A stretch of 64,000 nucleotides of DNA from Micromonospora ureilytica (GCF_015751765.1 NZ_JADOTX010000001.1:4774001-4838000), one strand, 5' to 3'. Positions 15,202-23,945 are shown, counted from the first letter of the stretch. Notes: generated from the letters alone by a model not told the origin. Numbers and translations are program-made.

Positions 15202-16065
15202 GTGGACTCCGATGACCTCGGCCTCTTCGGTCCGGGTTCGGTCACGTGGAAGGTGCACGACGAGCCGATCCTGATCGTCGCCGGCCTGCGCTCCCTCTTC
15301 CTCCAGGCGTTGCACCCGCGGGCCATGGCCGGGGTCGCGCAGAACAGCAACTACCGCACGGACGCCTGGGGCCGGCTGCTCCGCACCGCCACCTACGCGG
15401 CGACCACCGTCTACGGCACCACCGCCGAGGCGGAGGCCGCCGGGGCCCGGCTGCGCCGCCTGCACGACCGGCTGCGGGCCACCGACACGCTCACCGGTGC
15501 GGAGTTCCGGATCGACGAACCGGACCTGCTGCGCTGGGTGCACGTGACCGAGGTCGAGTCGTTCCTGAGCACGGCCCGACGCGCCGGGCTGCCGCTGACC
15601 GACGACGAGGTGGACGGCTACTACACCGAGCAGCGCCGCGCCGCCGCCCTGGTCGGCCTGGACCCGGCCACCGTCCCGGGCACCGCCGCCGAGGTCGCGG
15701 ACTACTACGAGGCCGTACGGCCACAGTTGCGGATGACCCGGGAGGCCGCCGAGACGGCGGTGTTCCTCACCGCCCCGCCGCTGCCGTGGAAGCTCAGCCT
15801 GCCGGTCCGGTTGGGGCTCACTCTGGGCCCGCCGCGCTGGGCGTACCTGGGGATCGCCGGCACCGCGTTCGCGCTGTTGCCGACGTGGGCGCGCCGGATG
15901 TACGGAGGTCTCGGTCTACCGACCACCGCGCTGTCGGCGGATCTGAGCGTGCGCGCGCTGCGGCTCGCGCTCGCTGCCGTCCCCCGCCGCTACCTGGAGG
16001 GGCCGTTGATCCAGGCAGCCAAGGAGCGGGCCGCGCGGCACGCCGCTGCCTCGCTGGCCGGCTGA
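15202..16065 (+). CDS. DUF2236 / MpaB-like oxygenase domain protein
   Basis: A 287-residue soluble, mainly helical protein from GTG 15202. Family marks include GSVTWKVHDEPILIVAGLRS, the His/Arg-bearing LQALHPRAMAGVAQNS, a WGRLLRTATYAATTVYGTTA segment, and the WVHVTEVESFL helix with a histidine that probably ligates heme. These match DUF2236, the fold shared by latex-clearing (rubber) oxygenase and the fungal MpaB oxygenase. Bacterial members are usually orphan enzymes; the substrate is unknown. It follows the Fur gene by 79 bases in the same direction, so cotranscription is possible but not shown. Confidence 0.85.
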   Translation: MDSDDLGLFGPGSVTWKVHDEPILIVAGLRSLFLQALHPRAMAGVAQNSNYRTDAWGRLLRTATYAATTVYGTTAEAEAAGARLRRLHDRLRATDTLTGAEFRIDEPDLLRWVHVTEVESFLSTARRAGLPLTDDEVDGYYTEQRRAAALVGLDPATVPGTAAEVADYYEAVRPQLRMTREAAETAVFLTAPPLPWKLSLPVRLGLTLGPPRWAYLGIAGTAFALLPTWARRMYGGLGLPTTALSADLSVRALRLALAAVPRRYLEGPLIQAAKERAARHAAASLAG

Positions 16066-16086
16066 CCCGACCCTCCCCGGGGGAGA

Positions 16087-17037
16087 TCAGCCGTCGGCAG
16101 GCCGGTCCATGGCCGCCCACGGCTCCTTGCCCGGCACCTGCGCGCCGGTCGGGCAGTGCCGCCGAAAGTCGCACCATCCACAGCGCGGGCCGGGTGCCAC
16201 CGGGAACGCCTCGTCCGCGTCGGCGCCGTCCGCGACCGCCCGTTCGGCGGCCATGATGTCGCGGGCTGTCTCCTCCGCGCGGGTCAACTGCCGGGCCAGC
16301 GACTCGACTGTGTGGTCGTGGGCGGCGACCGTGCCGGTCGGCAGGTGGTGCAACTCCACCCGGCGGCACGGCTTGCGGAACACCCGCTCGGCCGCGTACG
16401 CGTAGAGCGCCAACGCCTGCGAACCCCGGGCGTCGTCCGTGTCCAGACCGGTGCGACCGGTCTTGTAGTCGACGATGACCAGCTCGGGCCCTTCCGGCCC
16501 GGGTCGCGAGTCGATCCGGTCGGTGCGGCCGTTGAACGCCAGCACCGCGGTCTTGACCGCCACCACCCGCTCCACGCCGAGCGGGTCGGAATCCGGCTCC
16601 AGCGTCTCGACGTACGACTCCAGCCAGCCCAACGCCCGCCGGTAGGCGGCCCGCTCCTGCTCGTCGTCGCGGTAGCCCTCGCGGACCCAGGTGCCCTTGA
16701 GCAGCGTGGCCAGCGCCTCGGGGCGCCGCCGGTCGGCGGGCAGCGCATACCAGTTTTTCAGCGCGGTGTGCACGCTGGCGCCGAGCGAGTTGTGCGCCCA
16801 CGGCGGGCCCTTGGGCGGGGCGGGCCGGTCGACGTAGGAGTAGCGGTAGCGACGCGGGCAGTCCGCGTACGCGCCGAGCTTGCTCGGGGTGCAGACGAAC
16901 AGCCGCTCCGGCATGCCCTCGAAGCCAAGTTGCTCGGCGTCGCCGGCGCGCTGCCGGGGGGCCCGGCCGCCGGCGGCCGGCCGCCCCGCTGATGAGGATC
17001 GTCGCACGCCTGCGATCCTGCCATCCGCCCCCGACAT
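16087..17037 (-). CDS. RecB-family PD-(D/E)XK nuclease with likely Fe-S cluster
   Basis: A 316-residue nuclease. After a basic tail of about 40 residues, the conserved part starts at LFVCTPSKLGAYADCPRRYRY. The active-site motifs are GRTDRID followed by LVIVDYKTGR (the D...DxK of PD-(D/E)XK enzymes) and a downstream QALALYAYA helix. Four cysteines (ADCPRRY plus CGWCDFRRHC) match the 4Fe-4S staple of AddB/Cas4-like nucleases. The length is that of stand-alone actinobacterial 'RecB family exonuclease' proteins. It is the last gene of a minus-strand run with marC (13-base gap) and the PHP gene. An internal ATG at about residue 42 is an alternative start. Confidence 0.88.
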   Translation of the reverse strand: MSGADGRIAGVRRSSSAGRPAAGGRAPRQRAGDAEQLGFEGMPERLFVCTPSKLGAYADCPRRYRYSYVDRPAPPKGPPWAHNSLGASVHTALKNWYALPADRRRPEALATLLKGTWVREGYRDDEQERAAYRRALGWLESYVETLEPDSDPLGVERVVAVKTAVLAFNGRTDRIDSRPGPEGPELVIVDYKTGRTGLDTDDARGSQALALYAYAAERVFRKPCRRVELHHLPTGTVAAHDHTVESLARQLTRAEETARDIMAAERAVADGADADEAFPVAPGPRCGWCDFRRHCPTGAQVPGKEPWAAMDRPADG

Positions 17038-17050
17038 CGCGCGCGTGCCG

Positions 17051-17665
17051 TCAGGCCATGTTGACGTACTGCGTGACGAAGGCGGCCACCGCGTCGGCGA
17101 TGAGCTGCACGGCGATCGCGGCCAGCAGCAGGCCGGCGATCCGGGTCAGCACCTCGATCCCGCCCGGCCGGAGGATCTTCACGATGCCACCGGAGAAGCG
17201 CAGGACGATCCAGACGGCGACCATCACGGCGAGGATCGCCACGGCGATGGCGGTGAACTCTCCCAGCCCGTCGGCCTGCTGGACGAAGAGCATGGTGGCC
17301 ACGATGGCACCCGGCCCGGCCAGCAGTGGCGTGCCCAGCGGCACCAGCGCGATGTTGGAGGTGACCTGTTGGCTCGGGTCGTCGGCCTTGCCGGTCAGCA
17401 GTTCCAGGGCGACGAGTACGAGCAGCAGCCCGCCGGCCGCCTGCAACGCCGGCAGGTCCACGTGCAGATAGTCGAGCAGGGTCTGCCCCGCCACCGCGAA
17501 GATCACGATGACGCCGAGCGCCAGCGCGACGGCCTGCCAGGCTGCCCGGTTGCGGTCGCGGGCGGGCAGCGGGCCGGTCAACGCCAGGAAGATCGGCATC
17601 ATGCCCGGCGGGTCGGTGATCACCAGCAGGGTCACGAAAACCTCGCCGAACAGCTTCAGATCCAC
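17051..17665 (-). CDS. MarC family (UPF0056) integral membrane protein
   Basis: A 204-residue protein with six predicted helices and the MarC signature at both halves: FVTLLVITDPPGMMPIFLAL near the N-terminus and LVPLGTPLLAGPGAIVATML in the middle, each with the conserved D/N-P-x-G or G-P-G-A turn. The family is described as putative antibiotic-resistance or transport proteins, but its function remains unclear; the name comes from an E. coli locus later shown not to depend on it. It lies between the PHP phosphoesterase gene (41-base gap) and the nuclease gene (13-base gap), probably in one transcript. Confidence 0.9.
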   Translation of the reverse strand: MDLKLFGEVFVTLLVITDPPGMMPIFLALTGPLPARDRNRAAWQAVALALGVIVIFAVAGQTLLDYLHVDLPALQAAGGLLLVLVALELLTGKADDPSQQVTSNIALVPLGTPLLAGPGAIVATMLFVQQADGLGEFTAIAVAILAVMVAVWIVLRFSGGIVKILRPGGIEVLTRIAGLLLAAIAVQLIADAVAAFVTQYVNMA

Positions 17666-17706
17666 GTGATCAACCTAGCCGCGCCGCGATGGGCGAAATA
17701 CCCGGA

Positions 17707-18579
17707 TCAGCCCGAAGCGACCTCGGTCACCCCGTCGGCGACGATCCGCTCGTACGCCTCGACGCTGGTGCTGAACGCGCCGAGCTGAACGGTCTTGTGG
17801 GTGCCGTGAAAGTCCGACGAGCCGGTGACGAGCAGACCCAGCTCGGCGGCGAGCGCCCGTACGTGTTCCCGCTCGGCCGGGCTGTGGTCCTCGTGGTCGA
17901 CCTCGAGCCCGGCCAGCCCGGCGGCGGCCAGCTCGGCGATCACCTCGTCGGGTACCACCCGGCCGCGGCGGGTGGCCCGCGGATGGGCGAAGACCGGCAC
18001 ACCTCCGGCCGCCCGGACCAGTCGAATGGCCCGGAACACGTCGATGTCCTCCTTGGGCAGCCGGTACCGCTCGCCCAGCCAGTTCGGGCCGAACGCCTCC
18101 CGGACGCTGTCGACCAGGCCGGCGCGGATCAGCGCCTGTGCGAGGTGCGGGCGTCCCACGGTGCCGCCACCCGCGCCGGCCAGGATGTCCGGCCAGTTCA
18201 CGTCGATGCCGTCGGCCCGCAGGAGGCCGACCATCCGTTCGCCGCGCTCTTCCCGGGCGGCCCGGACCCGGGCCAGCTCGGCCACCAGCTCAGGGTGGTC
18301 CGGGTCGAACAGGTACGCGAGCAGGTGCAGCGGCACCGCTGGCTGCTCGCCGGACCAGCGACACGACAACTCCGCACCCCGGACCAGACGCAGACCTGGC
18401 GGCAGCGCGCCCACGGCCGGGGCCCAACCGGCGGTGGTGTCGTGATCGGTGATCGCCAGCACGTCCAGCCCGGCGTCGACGGCCGCGCCGACCAGCTCGG
18501 CCGGGGTCAGCGTGCCGTCGCTGGCCGTCGAGTGGGCGTGCAGGTCGATCCGGGGGGCGGAGCCGGTACGCGAGGTCAC
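17707..18579 (-). CDS. PHP-domain phosphoesterase
   Basis: A 290-residue metal-dependent phosphoesterase. All PHP metal-binding motifs are visible: DLHAHSTASDG (HxH), ITDHDTTAG, RGAELSC (Glu), GRPHLAQALI (His), PVFAHPRAT (His) and GSSDFHGTHK (DxH). The closest characterised enzymes are 3',5'-nucleotide bisphosphate phosphatases (TrpH/RnAM type), which also trim short RNAs. It is the first gene of the PHP - marC - recB run. The start is a GTG at 18579 without a strong ribosome site. Confidence 0.9.
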   Translation of the reverse strand: MTSRTGSAPRIDLHAHSTASDGTLTPAELVGAAVDAGLDVLAITDHDTTAGWAPAVGALPPGLRLVRGAELSCRWSGEQPAVPLHLLAYLFDPDHPELVAELARVRAAREERGERMVGLLRADGIDVNWPDILAGAGGGTVGRPHLAQALIRAGLVDSVREAFGPNWLGERYRLPKEDIDVFRAIRLVRAAGGVPVFAHPRATRRGRVVPDEVIAELAAAGLAGLEVDHEDHSPAEREHVRALAAELGLLVTGSSDFHGTHKTVQLGAFSTSVEAYERIVADGVTEVASG

Positions 18580-18631
18580 CGCCCGACGCTACCGAGGAAA
18601 CAGTGAGCACGGCTCATGTGGGTCGCCCAGT

Positions 18632-19903
18632 TCACCCGGGGATCAGAAGGTCCTTCACCAGGATCGGCTGGTCTCCGGTCGGCACGCCGGGCACCGCGGT
18701 GGGGCTGGCGGGCTTTCCCGCCCGCACCTGGCCGACGTCGACCCGGACCAGCTCGCCGGTGCCGTCGAGGTAGGAGGCGTGGGCCTCGTTGCTCCACACG
18801 ATCGCCCCGGTCATCGGCGGCCCGGCCGCAACGGCGGTCGTAGCCGGCCCGAGCCGCTGCAGGTCGACCAGCAGGGACCGGCCGGCCTTGCCGATCTCCC
18901 CGTTCACCAGCAGCCACCGCCCGTCCGGCGAGACTCCGCCGATGCCGTCCTGGCTCAGGTCGGGACCGCAGCCGGTGCGTACCGGGTCCAGCTGACGGGT
19001 CGGGGCGAGTACGGCGAGGCAGGTCCGGCCCGGCTCGGTGGTGACCTGGCCGACGAGCCGCCCGTCGGGTAGCCGCCCGTAGACGTTGAGGCTCTTGCGG
19101 TCGAGGGCTTCGGGCAACGACCCCGCACCGGGCCGCCAGAGGGTGTGACCGGCGCCGGCCGGGTCGAGTCGGACCAGCACGCTGTCGCCGACGAACCGGA
19201 CGGGCTCCGCCGCCGCGGGTACCGGGGTGCGTACCGCCCCGATGAGTTGGGTGCCGGCCACGCCCGCCACCAGCAGATCGCCTCCGTCGCGCCAGGCGAC
19301 CTGGAGGCTGTCCGGGGCCAGGACGATGGCGCCCGCCCCGGCCAGCAGCACCTGCACCAGGCCGTCGTCCTGCACCACCCACAGGCTGCGCCCTGCGGTG
19401 CTCTGCGCGCCGACCACCAGCCAACCGCCGCCGCCGGGCAGGGGCTGGGCGCGTTCGGCCGGCCCCACGTCGGGCAGCACCAGCCGCCGCCCGTCGGCGC
19501 TGATCAGCGTCTCGCCGACCAGAGGAGAGGTCGACGTCTCGGGTGAGGGGGCCGGGCCGGGAATGTTGGCCGTCGGGAGCGGTCGGCTGGTCGGGTCCGG
19601 GTCGCCGATAACCACGATGGGCGAACCGTCCCGCCTGGTCTCGGCACCGAGCTGGACCATGCCGGCGCTGAGCAGCACGGTGGTGACCGCCGCGAGGGCG
19701 ACGCCGACCGCGGTGCGTCGACGCCGGATTCGGTTCGCGCGGCGAATGGCCTGCCCCGCCGGGTCGACGCTCAGTGGGCGGGCAAGAGCGACCTGGCGCG
19801 AGAGTGTCTCCCGCACCGCACCTTCCACCTCGTCAGGCCGCACCTGGTATGAACGCCGTGGACCGTCCGTCAGGTTGTCGCGCCGGCCTGGGACCTCACT
19901 CAC
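18632..19903 (-). CDS. Membrane-anchored propeller-like protein coupled to a SigE-family sigma factor
   Basis: A 423-residue protein whose GTG start at 19903 overlaps the sigma-factor stop by four bases. The first 60 residues are cytoplasmic, charged and helical (RPDEVEGAVRETLSRQVALA). One helix follows at about 65-82 (AVGVALAAVTTVLLSAGMV). After a Pro-rich linker comes a region of repeated beta units such as GGWLVVGAQST, SLQVAWRDGGDLLVAG, ALDRKSLNVYGRLPDGRLVG and GGVSPDGRWLLVNG, consistent with a beta-propeller. The cytoplasmic helices and coupling suggest an anti-sigma or sensing partner, but there is no ZAS zinc motif. The role is inferred. Confidence 0.7.
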   Translation of the reverse strand: MSEVPGRRDNLTDGPRRSYQVRPDEVEGAVRETLSRQVALARPLSVDPAGQAIRRANRIRRRRTAVGVALAAVTTVLLSAGMVQLGAETRRDGSPIVVIGDPDPTSRPLPTANIPGPAPSPETSTSPLVGETLISADGRRLVLPDVGPAERAQPLPGGGGWLVVGAQSTAGRSLWVVQDDGLVQVLLAGAGAIVLAPDSLQVAWRDGGDLLVAGVAGTQLIGAVRTPVPAAAEPVRFVGDSVLVRLDPAGAGHTLWRPGAGSLPEALDRKSLNVYGRLPDGRLVGQVTTEPGRTCLAVLAPTRQLDPVRTGCGPDLSQDGIGGVSPDGRWLLVNGEIGKAGRSLLVDLQRLGPATTAVAAGPPMTGAIVWSNEAHASYLDGTGELVRVDVGQVRAGKPASPTAVPGVPTGDQPILVKDLLIPG

Positions 19904-20625
19904 TGCTGTTCCCCGGAGCCCGTGCCGACGGGCACGGCCGCCGGGGCGGTGGGCAGCACGACCTGCGGGGTGATCGGACGCGGCGCGGCGGGGCGCGGAG
20001 CGGCCACGCGGGGCACCTGTCGGCCAGCCGCCCGCCCCGGCCTGGGTGTCGCAGCGGCACCGGTCGCGCCCGCCCCACCATCGGCGGCGGCCGAGCGGCC
20101 GGCGATACCGGCTGCGGCGGCGAGGTCCGCCGCGTCCGCGCCCAATCGACGACGCAGCGTGGCCAGTGCCCGGGACGCCTGGCTCTTCACCGTGCCCGGT
20201 GAAATGTCCAGCATCGCGGCGGTCTGCGCCTCCGACATGTCCTCGTAGTAGCGCAGCACCAGCACTGCCCGCTGCCGGTTGGGCAGCTCCCGGAGATGCC
20301 GCCAGAGCAGGTCACGGTCGAGTTGCTGCTCGATCTCGTCGACACCGGCCCGCTCGGGCAGCACCTCGGTCGGGCGTTCGCCGTGCCAGCGCCGCCGCCA
20401 CCAACTGGTCGACGTATTGACCAGCACACGTCGGGCGTACGGCTCGACCGCCTCGATTCCGCCGAGCCGCTTCCACGCGAGGTAGGTCTTGGTCAGCGCC
20501 GTCTGGAGCAGGTCCTCGGCCGTGGCCCAGTCCCCGGTGAGCAGGTAAGCGGTGCGTAGGAGCGCGGCGGAGCGGGCCGCAACGAACTCGCGGAACTGCT
20601 CCTCCAACGAGTCCTTGCTCGCCAC
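19900..20625 (-). CDS. SigE-family (ECF) RNA polymerase sigma factor
   Basis: A 241-residue sigma factor. GTG 20625 is chosen because GGAGG lies six bases upstream; codons further upstream are open but not conserved. Region 2 runs from SLEEQFREFVAARSAALLRT through LLTGDWATAEDLLQTALTKT. Region 4 includes LRELPNRQRAVLVLRYYEDM and EAQTAAMLDISPGTVKSQASRALATLRRRL. The linker and the lack of an SnoaL domain fit the SigE family (ECF41-unrelated) common in Streptomyces and Micromonospora. About 65 Pro/Ala/Thr-rich residues follow region 4, an unusual tail. It is translationally coupled to the membrane propeller protein. Confidence 0.92.
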   Translation of the reverse strand: MASKDSLEEQFREFVAARSAALLRTAYLLTGDWATAEDLLQTALTKTYLAWKRLGGIEAVEPYARRVLVNTSTSWWRRRWHGERPTEVLPERAGVDEIEQQLDRDLLWRHLRELPNRQRAVLVLRYYEDMSEAQTAAMLDISPGTVKSQASRALATLRRRLGADAADLAAAAGIAGRSAAADGGAGATGAAATPRPGRAAGRQVPRVAAPRPAAPRPITPQVVLPTAPAAVPVGTGSGEQQ

Positions 20626-20728
20626 CGCCCACCTCCACACCCCTGCCGTCCTGGCAGAGTGCCACGTCAGAGGCGCTCTGGTCCATGACGAAAGGTGCGC
20701 ACTTGCTCCGATGTTCGGTCGAAAACCT

Positions 20729-21604
20729 TCACGCCCCGTCGTCGGCCTTGGCCTCGTCGGCCTCCTTGCCGAGCCGTGCCTCGACCGCCTGCGGCTCGTA
20801 CATCTCCTCGACGACACGCAGGTAGAGCTCGTTCGGGTTGGGCAGATTCTTGATCTCGCGGAGCGCCTGCTCCTGGCCGGCGGACTCCAGCACGAAGGTG
20901 CCGTAGTTGAGCGCGCGGCCGGTCGGCGACTGCTCGTACTTCATGTCGGTGACCCGGACCAGCGGCATCATCGCCACCTTGCGGGTGACGATGCCGTTGA
21001 CCACCATGACCCGCTTGTTGGTCAGGATGAACCGGTCATACCACCAGTCGGCGACCTTCCACGCCACCCAGCCCATCACCGCGAACCAGAGCAGCACGGC
21101 GATGGTGGTCAGCGCGCCGACGTCCTGACCGGCGAGGAAGCCGGAGAGGTAGCCAAGCACGAAGGTCGCCGCGACGCCGATCAGCAGCGGGTTGGTGAGG
21201 TGGATCCAGTGCCGCTTCCACTCGCCGCGGTAGCGCTCGGTGGGGAAGAGGTAGCGAGCCACCAGCGAACTGGGCTCGTCTTCCAGTGGCAGCACCCGAC
21301 GAGGGGTCGAGCCGGTCGCGTCTGCGCGCAACCCGGCCAGCTCGTCCTCGGAGATCTGCGGCGGCTGGTAGCTGGCCTCCGGATCACGGATCCACCCCCG
21401 ACCGGAACGACCCTGGCCGGCATAACCGGGCCCGTCGCCGTAACCGACGTCGTCCGAAAGGGACGGACCGTCGGACAGGCCGGGACCGGCCCCGTAGCCC
21501 GGGCCATCATCAGGCCCGATCCGCGGGATCGGCTCGGTGTCGCGCTCGCGACGTTCCCGGTCGGGGTCGTCCGGGTCGAAGGGTGGACCGGAGGGGCTGC
21601 CCAT
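20729..21604 (-). CDS. Membrane protein with bacterial PH domain (bPH2)
   Basis: A 291-residue protein. The first 110 residues are Pro/Gly/Asp-rich and disordered. Two helices follow: LIGVAATFVLGYLSGFLAG and TTIAVLLWFAVMGWVAW. The C-terminal domain, WYDRFILTNKRVMVVNGIVT then MMPLVRVTDMKYEQSPTGR and LNYGTFVLESAGQEQALREI, is the bacterial PH-like (DUF304) fold. Such proteins are found near membrane stress and division genes, but the function is open. The 52-residue membrane protein gene ends six bases upstream of its start, which makes cotranscription likely. Confidence 0.85.
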   Translation of the reverse strand: MGSPSGPPFDPDDPDRERRERDTEPIPRIGPDDGPGYGAGPGLSDGPSLSDDVGYGDGPGYAGQGRSGRGWIRDPEASYQPPQISEDELAGLRADATGSTPRRVLPLEDEPSSLVARYLFPTERYRGEWKRHWIHLTNPLLIGVAATFVLGYLSGFLAGQDVGALTTIAVLLWFAVMGWVAWKVADWWYDRFILTNKRVMVVNGIVTRKVAMMPLVRVTDMKYEQSPTGRALNYGTFVLESAGQEQALREIKNLPNPNELYLRVVEEMYEPQAVEARLGKEADEAKADDGA

Positions 21605-21610
21605 CGGCGG

Positions 21611-21769
21611 CTAGGCGACGAGGCTGGTGAAGAAGTCGCCAAACCCCTGGGCGATATCCATGATCCCGCCGCCGAGCGACTTGAACACGTCCGCCGCAGA
21701 GTTTGGCCGGTAGGCGACGAAGAAGATCAAGAATGCGATTCCGGCCCAGGTGAGGACCTTCTTGACCAT
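21611..21769 (-). CDS. 52-residue membrane protein paired with the PH-domain protein
   Basis: A short gene with ATG 21769 and TAG at 21611-21613. The protein begins MVKKVLTWAGIAFLIFFVAYR, a single N-terminal helix after a Lys pair, then NSAADVFKSLGGGIMDIAQG and a hydrophobic end FGDFFTSLVA that may lie on the membrane. AGAGG precedes the ATG by about 10 bases, and a TTGACG/TATTCA-like promoter pair lies upstream on the minus strand near 21850-21873. Proteins of this shape precede bPH2 genes in many actinobacteria; I know of no assigned role. It is six bases from the next start. Confidence 0.75.
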   Translation of the reverse strand: MVKKVLTWAGIAFLIFFVAYRPNSAADVFKSLGGGIMDIAQGFGDFFTSLVA

Positions 21770-21885
21770 GGCGGGCCATCCTCTCGCGCGGCGCCGGGTC
21801 CCATTACCGCAGCGGCACCCAGAGTATCAGTGTGGTGTCGTACAGTGAATATCTGCGTCCGTTCTCCGTCAAACCAGGAGAGTTG

Positions 21886-22575
21886 TCAAGCTCTACCGGG
21901 TAAATACGGGGACGGTGCGCCGTACACGAGCTCGGGCGGAGTCCACTCGGTCAGGTCGTGTAGCACGACGTCTTCCGCGAGCAGGTGACCCGCACTCGCC
22001 GGCCAGGCTATCGCATGGAGCCACATTCCCCGAGCCTCGCCGGCGTACGCGCTTCGATCCGTTGCTGAATTCACCAACCACAGTGGAGTGGGGTGCCCGC
22101 CGACCTTGATCTTCGCCTGTCCGACGTGGTCAGGGTGACCCGACCCCGGGTCGGTCAGCGCGTCGACCAACTCCGGGCCCGGATCCGGGCCGGTCAGCCC
22201 GGCGAGTCGGGTGCCCAGGCCCACACCGGGTTCCTCGGCCACGAAGACCAGATCGGCCGGACCCCCACCGAGTGGCGCCGGGCCCGCGCAGGCCACCGCG
22301 GTCGCCCGCACCCCCGTGCGGTCGTCCCCGGCGTACGCCACGCCGGTGAGTGTCCAACCGGGCGGCAGCGGCCACGGGCACCACAGCGGCGTCACCGGTG
22401 GATCGGCGGTCGTGGTGATCCGCTCCACCACGCTCGCCACGATGTCCGCTCCGATGTGCTCGGGCACGTGCAACGGCGGCACCGGGCCGCAGCGCACACA
22501 CCTCGAGTCGGTGTTCATCAGATCCGGCGCCCGTACCGGGCCCCCGCATCTCGGACAACTCACCGCGACACTCAC
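21886..22575 (-). CDS. DUF6758-type zinc-ribbon protein
   Basis: A 229-residue protein from GTG 22575. The N-terminus carries a zinc ribbon (VSCPRCGGPVRAPD, then SRCVRCGPVPPLH). The rest has the conserved actinobacterial run TPLWCPWPLPPGWTLTGVAY, GDDRTGVRATAVACAGPAPL and EEPGVGLGTRLAGLTGPDPG, which I recognise from Streptomyces proteins now placed in DUF6758. Nothing points to catalysis. A further GTG (22563) is an alternative start; the first one has GGAG 11 bases upstream. Upstream lies the rRNA/tRNA methyltransferase gene on the same strand. Confidence 0.7.
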   Translation of the reverse strand: MSVAVSCPRCGGPVRAPDLMNTDSRCVRCGPVPPLHVPEHIGADIVASVVERITTTADPPVTPLWCPWPLPPGWTLTGVAYAGDDRTGVRATAVACAGPAPLGGGPADLVFVAEEPGVGLGTRLAGLTGPDPGPELVDALTDPGSGHPDHVGQAKIKVGGHPTPLWLVNSATDRSAYAGEARGMWLHAIAWPASAGHLLAEDVVLHDLTEWTPPELVYGAPSPYLPGRA

Positions 22576-22642
22576 ATCCCCACCGTCTCCCCGGACCGCC
22601 GGCACGTCAAGCCGGAACGTCCGATTCGGCACCGTACGTGGG

Positions 22643-23272
22643 TCAGTCCGGCGGTGTGCCGGCATGCGCACGGATCCAGGCGTGCATCGCGATTCCGCTG
22701 GCCACGCCCGCGTTGATCGACCTCGTCGAGCCGTACTGGGCGATGGAGTAGAGCTGGTCGCACGCGGCGCGGGCCGGCGCGGAGAGGCCGGGCCCCTCCT
22801 GGCCGAACAGCAGCACGCAGTCGCGCGGCAGGGTGCCGGTCTCCAGCGGACGCGACCCGGGCAGGTTGTCGATGCCGAACACCGGCAGGCGCCGCCCGGC
22901 CGCCCAGGCGACGAACTCCTCGATCGTCTCGTGGTGCCGTACGTGCTGGTACCGATCGGTCACCATCGCGCCGCGCCGGTTCCACCGTCGCCGTCCGACG
23001 ATGTGCACCTCGGCCGCGTTGAACGCGTTCGCGTTGCGCACCACAGTGCCGATGTTGAAGTCGTGCTGCCAGTTCTCGATCGCCACGTGGAAACCGTGCC
23101 GGTGCCGGTCCAGGTCCGCGACGATCGCCTCGTGCCGCCAGTAGCGGTAGCGGTCGACGACGTTGCGCCGGTCCCCCTCCGCCAGCAGCTGCCTGTCGTA
23201 ACGACTGTCGTCCGGTGGGTCCCCCGGCCAGGGGCCCACGCCCACCTCAAGCTGGTCGTCGGTCACGGTCAT
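22643..23272 (-). CDS. SPOUT (TrmH/SpoU) family RNA 2'-O-methyltransferase
   Basis: A 209-residue SAM-dependent RNA methyltransferase. The three SPOUT motifs are present: NIGTVVRNANAFNAAEVHIVG (motif 1, with the catalytic Arg), CVLLFGQEGPGLSAPA (motif 2) and YSIAQYGSTRSINAGVASGI (motif 3, the trefoil-knot SAM site). An N-terminal extension of about 60 residues carries basic and aromatic residues that may bind RNA. Members methylate ribose in tRNA or 23S rRNA; which one is unknown here. Confidence 0.93.
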   Translation of the reverse strand: MTVTDDQLEVGVGPWPGDPPDDSRYDRQLLAEGDRRNVVDRYRYWRHEAIVADLDRHRHGFHVAIENWQHDFNIGTVVRNANAFNAAEVHIVGRRRWNRRGAMVTDRYQHVRHHETIEEFVAWAAGRRLPVFGIDNLPGSRPLETGTLPRDCVLLFGQEGPGLSAPARAACDQLYSIAQYGSTRSINAGVASGIAMHAWIRAHAGTPPD

Positions 23273-23317
23273 CAGAGGGTACGGACCGCCTCGGCGCCCG
23301 GCGCGACGACCTGCCGG

Positions 23318-23833
23318 TCAACCGAGGTCGAGGGCGGCACCGAGCCGGTCCAGGAAGCGCCGGTCCGCCGGGCTGGCCGGTGGGTCCACCCGGCGCGCGC
23401 CGGTGCCGGGCACCGCGCGACAGACCCGGGCCGCGACCGACTGCACCCACTGGCGGTACGCGGCCGAGTCGGCGGGGTCGGCCCGCCGCCGCAGGACCCG
23501 GCTCGCCGCCCGGCAGGCGGCCAGCAGGTCCACCAGGTCGGTGAGTCGCTCGGCAGGTTGCGGGGTGCCGTCGTGGCGGGCGTAGATCGTGGCGACCACC
23601 GCGCGGACCAGGTCGCTGTCGGAGGCTCGGCCCGCGGCCACGGCGTCCAGGCCGGCCAGGCTCGCCATGACCCCGCGCTCCGTCCGGCCAGGACCGGGCG
23701 CCGCGGCGGCCACGAGAACCCGACCGGGCAGGCTGGTGAGCAGGTCCCACTCGGCAGCGGAGTAGACAGCGGTGGTCAAGGGCGCGGCTCGGCGGCCGGC
23801 AGAGGACGGCTCTCCCGCGACGGAGTGGCTCAT
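23318..23833 (-). CDS. Hypothetical protein
   Basis: A 171-residue protein with ATG 23833 preceded by GGAGG at a five-base gap, a clear start. It is helical and rich in Ala and Arg, for instance MASLAGLDAVAAGRASDSDL, VVATIYARHDGTPQPAERLT and DLLAACRAASRVLRRRADPA. No family is recognised and there is no signal peptide or membrane helix. The frame continues upstream to 24229, but that part is antisense to the MaoC gene region and is not coding. It lies between the MaoC hydratase and the SPOUT methyltransferase, all on the minus strand. Confidence 0.65.
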   Translation of the reverse strand: MSHSVAGEPSSAGRRAAPLTTAVYSAAEWDLLTSLPGRVLVAAAAPGPGRTERGVMASLAGLDAVAAGRASDSDLVRAVVATIYARHDGTPQPAERLTDLVDLLAACRAASRVLRRRADPADSAAYRQWVQSVAARVCRAVPGTGARRVDPPASPADRRFLDRLGAALDLG

Positions 23834-23945
23834 CGGAACCTCCGGCGTCAGCATATGCCCCGAGACGGGAACAGGGCCCCTTCCCCAGCAGACCCGCGGC
23901 GGGGAAGAAGCCGGTGTTCGTCGACGGTCGAGCCCGCCGCGACGG

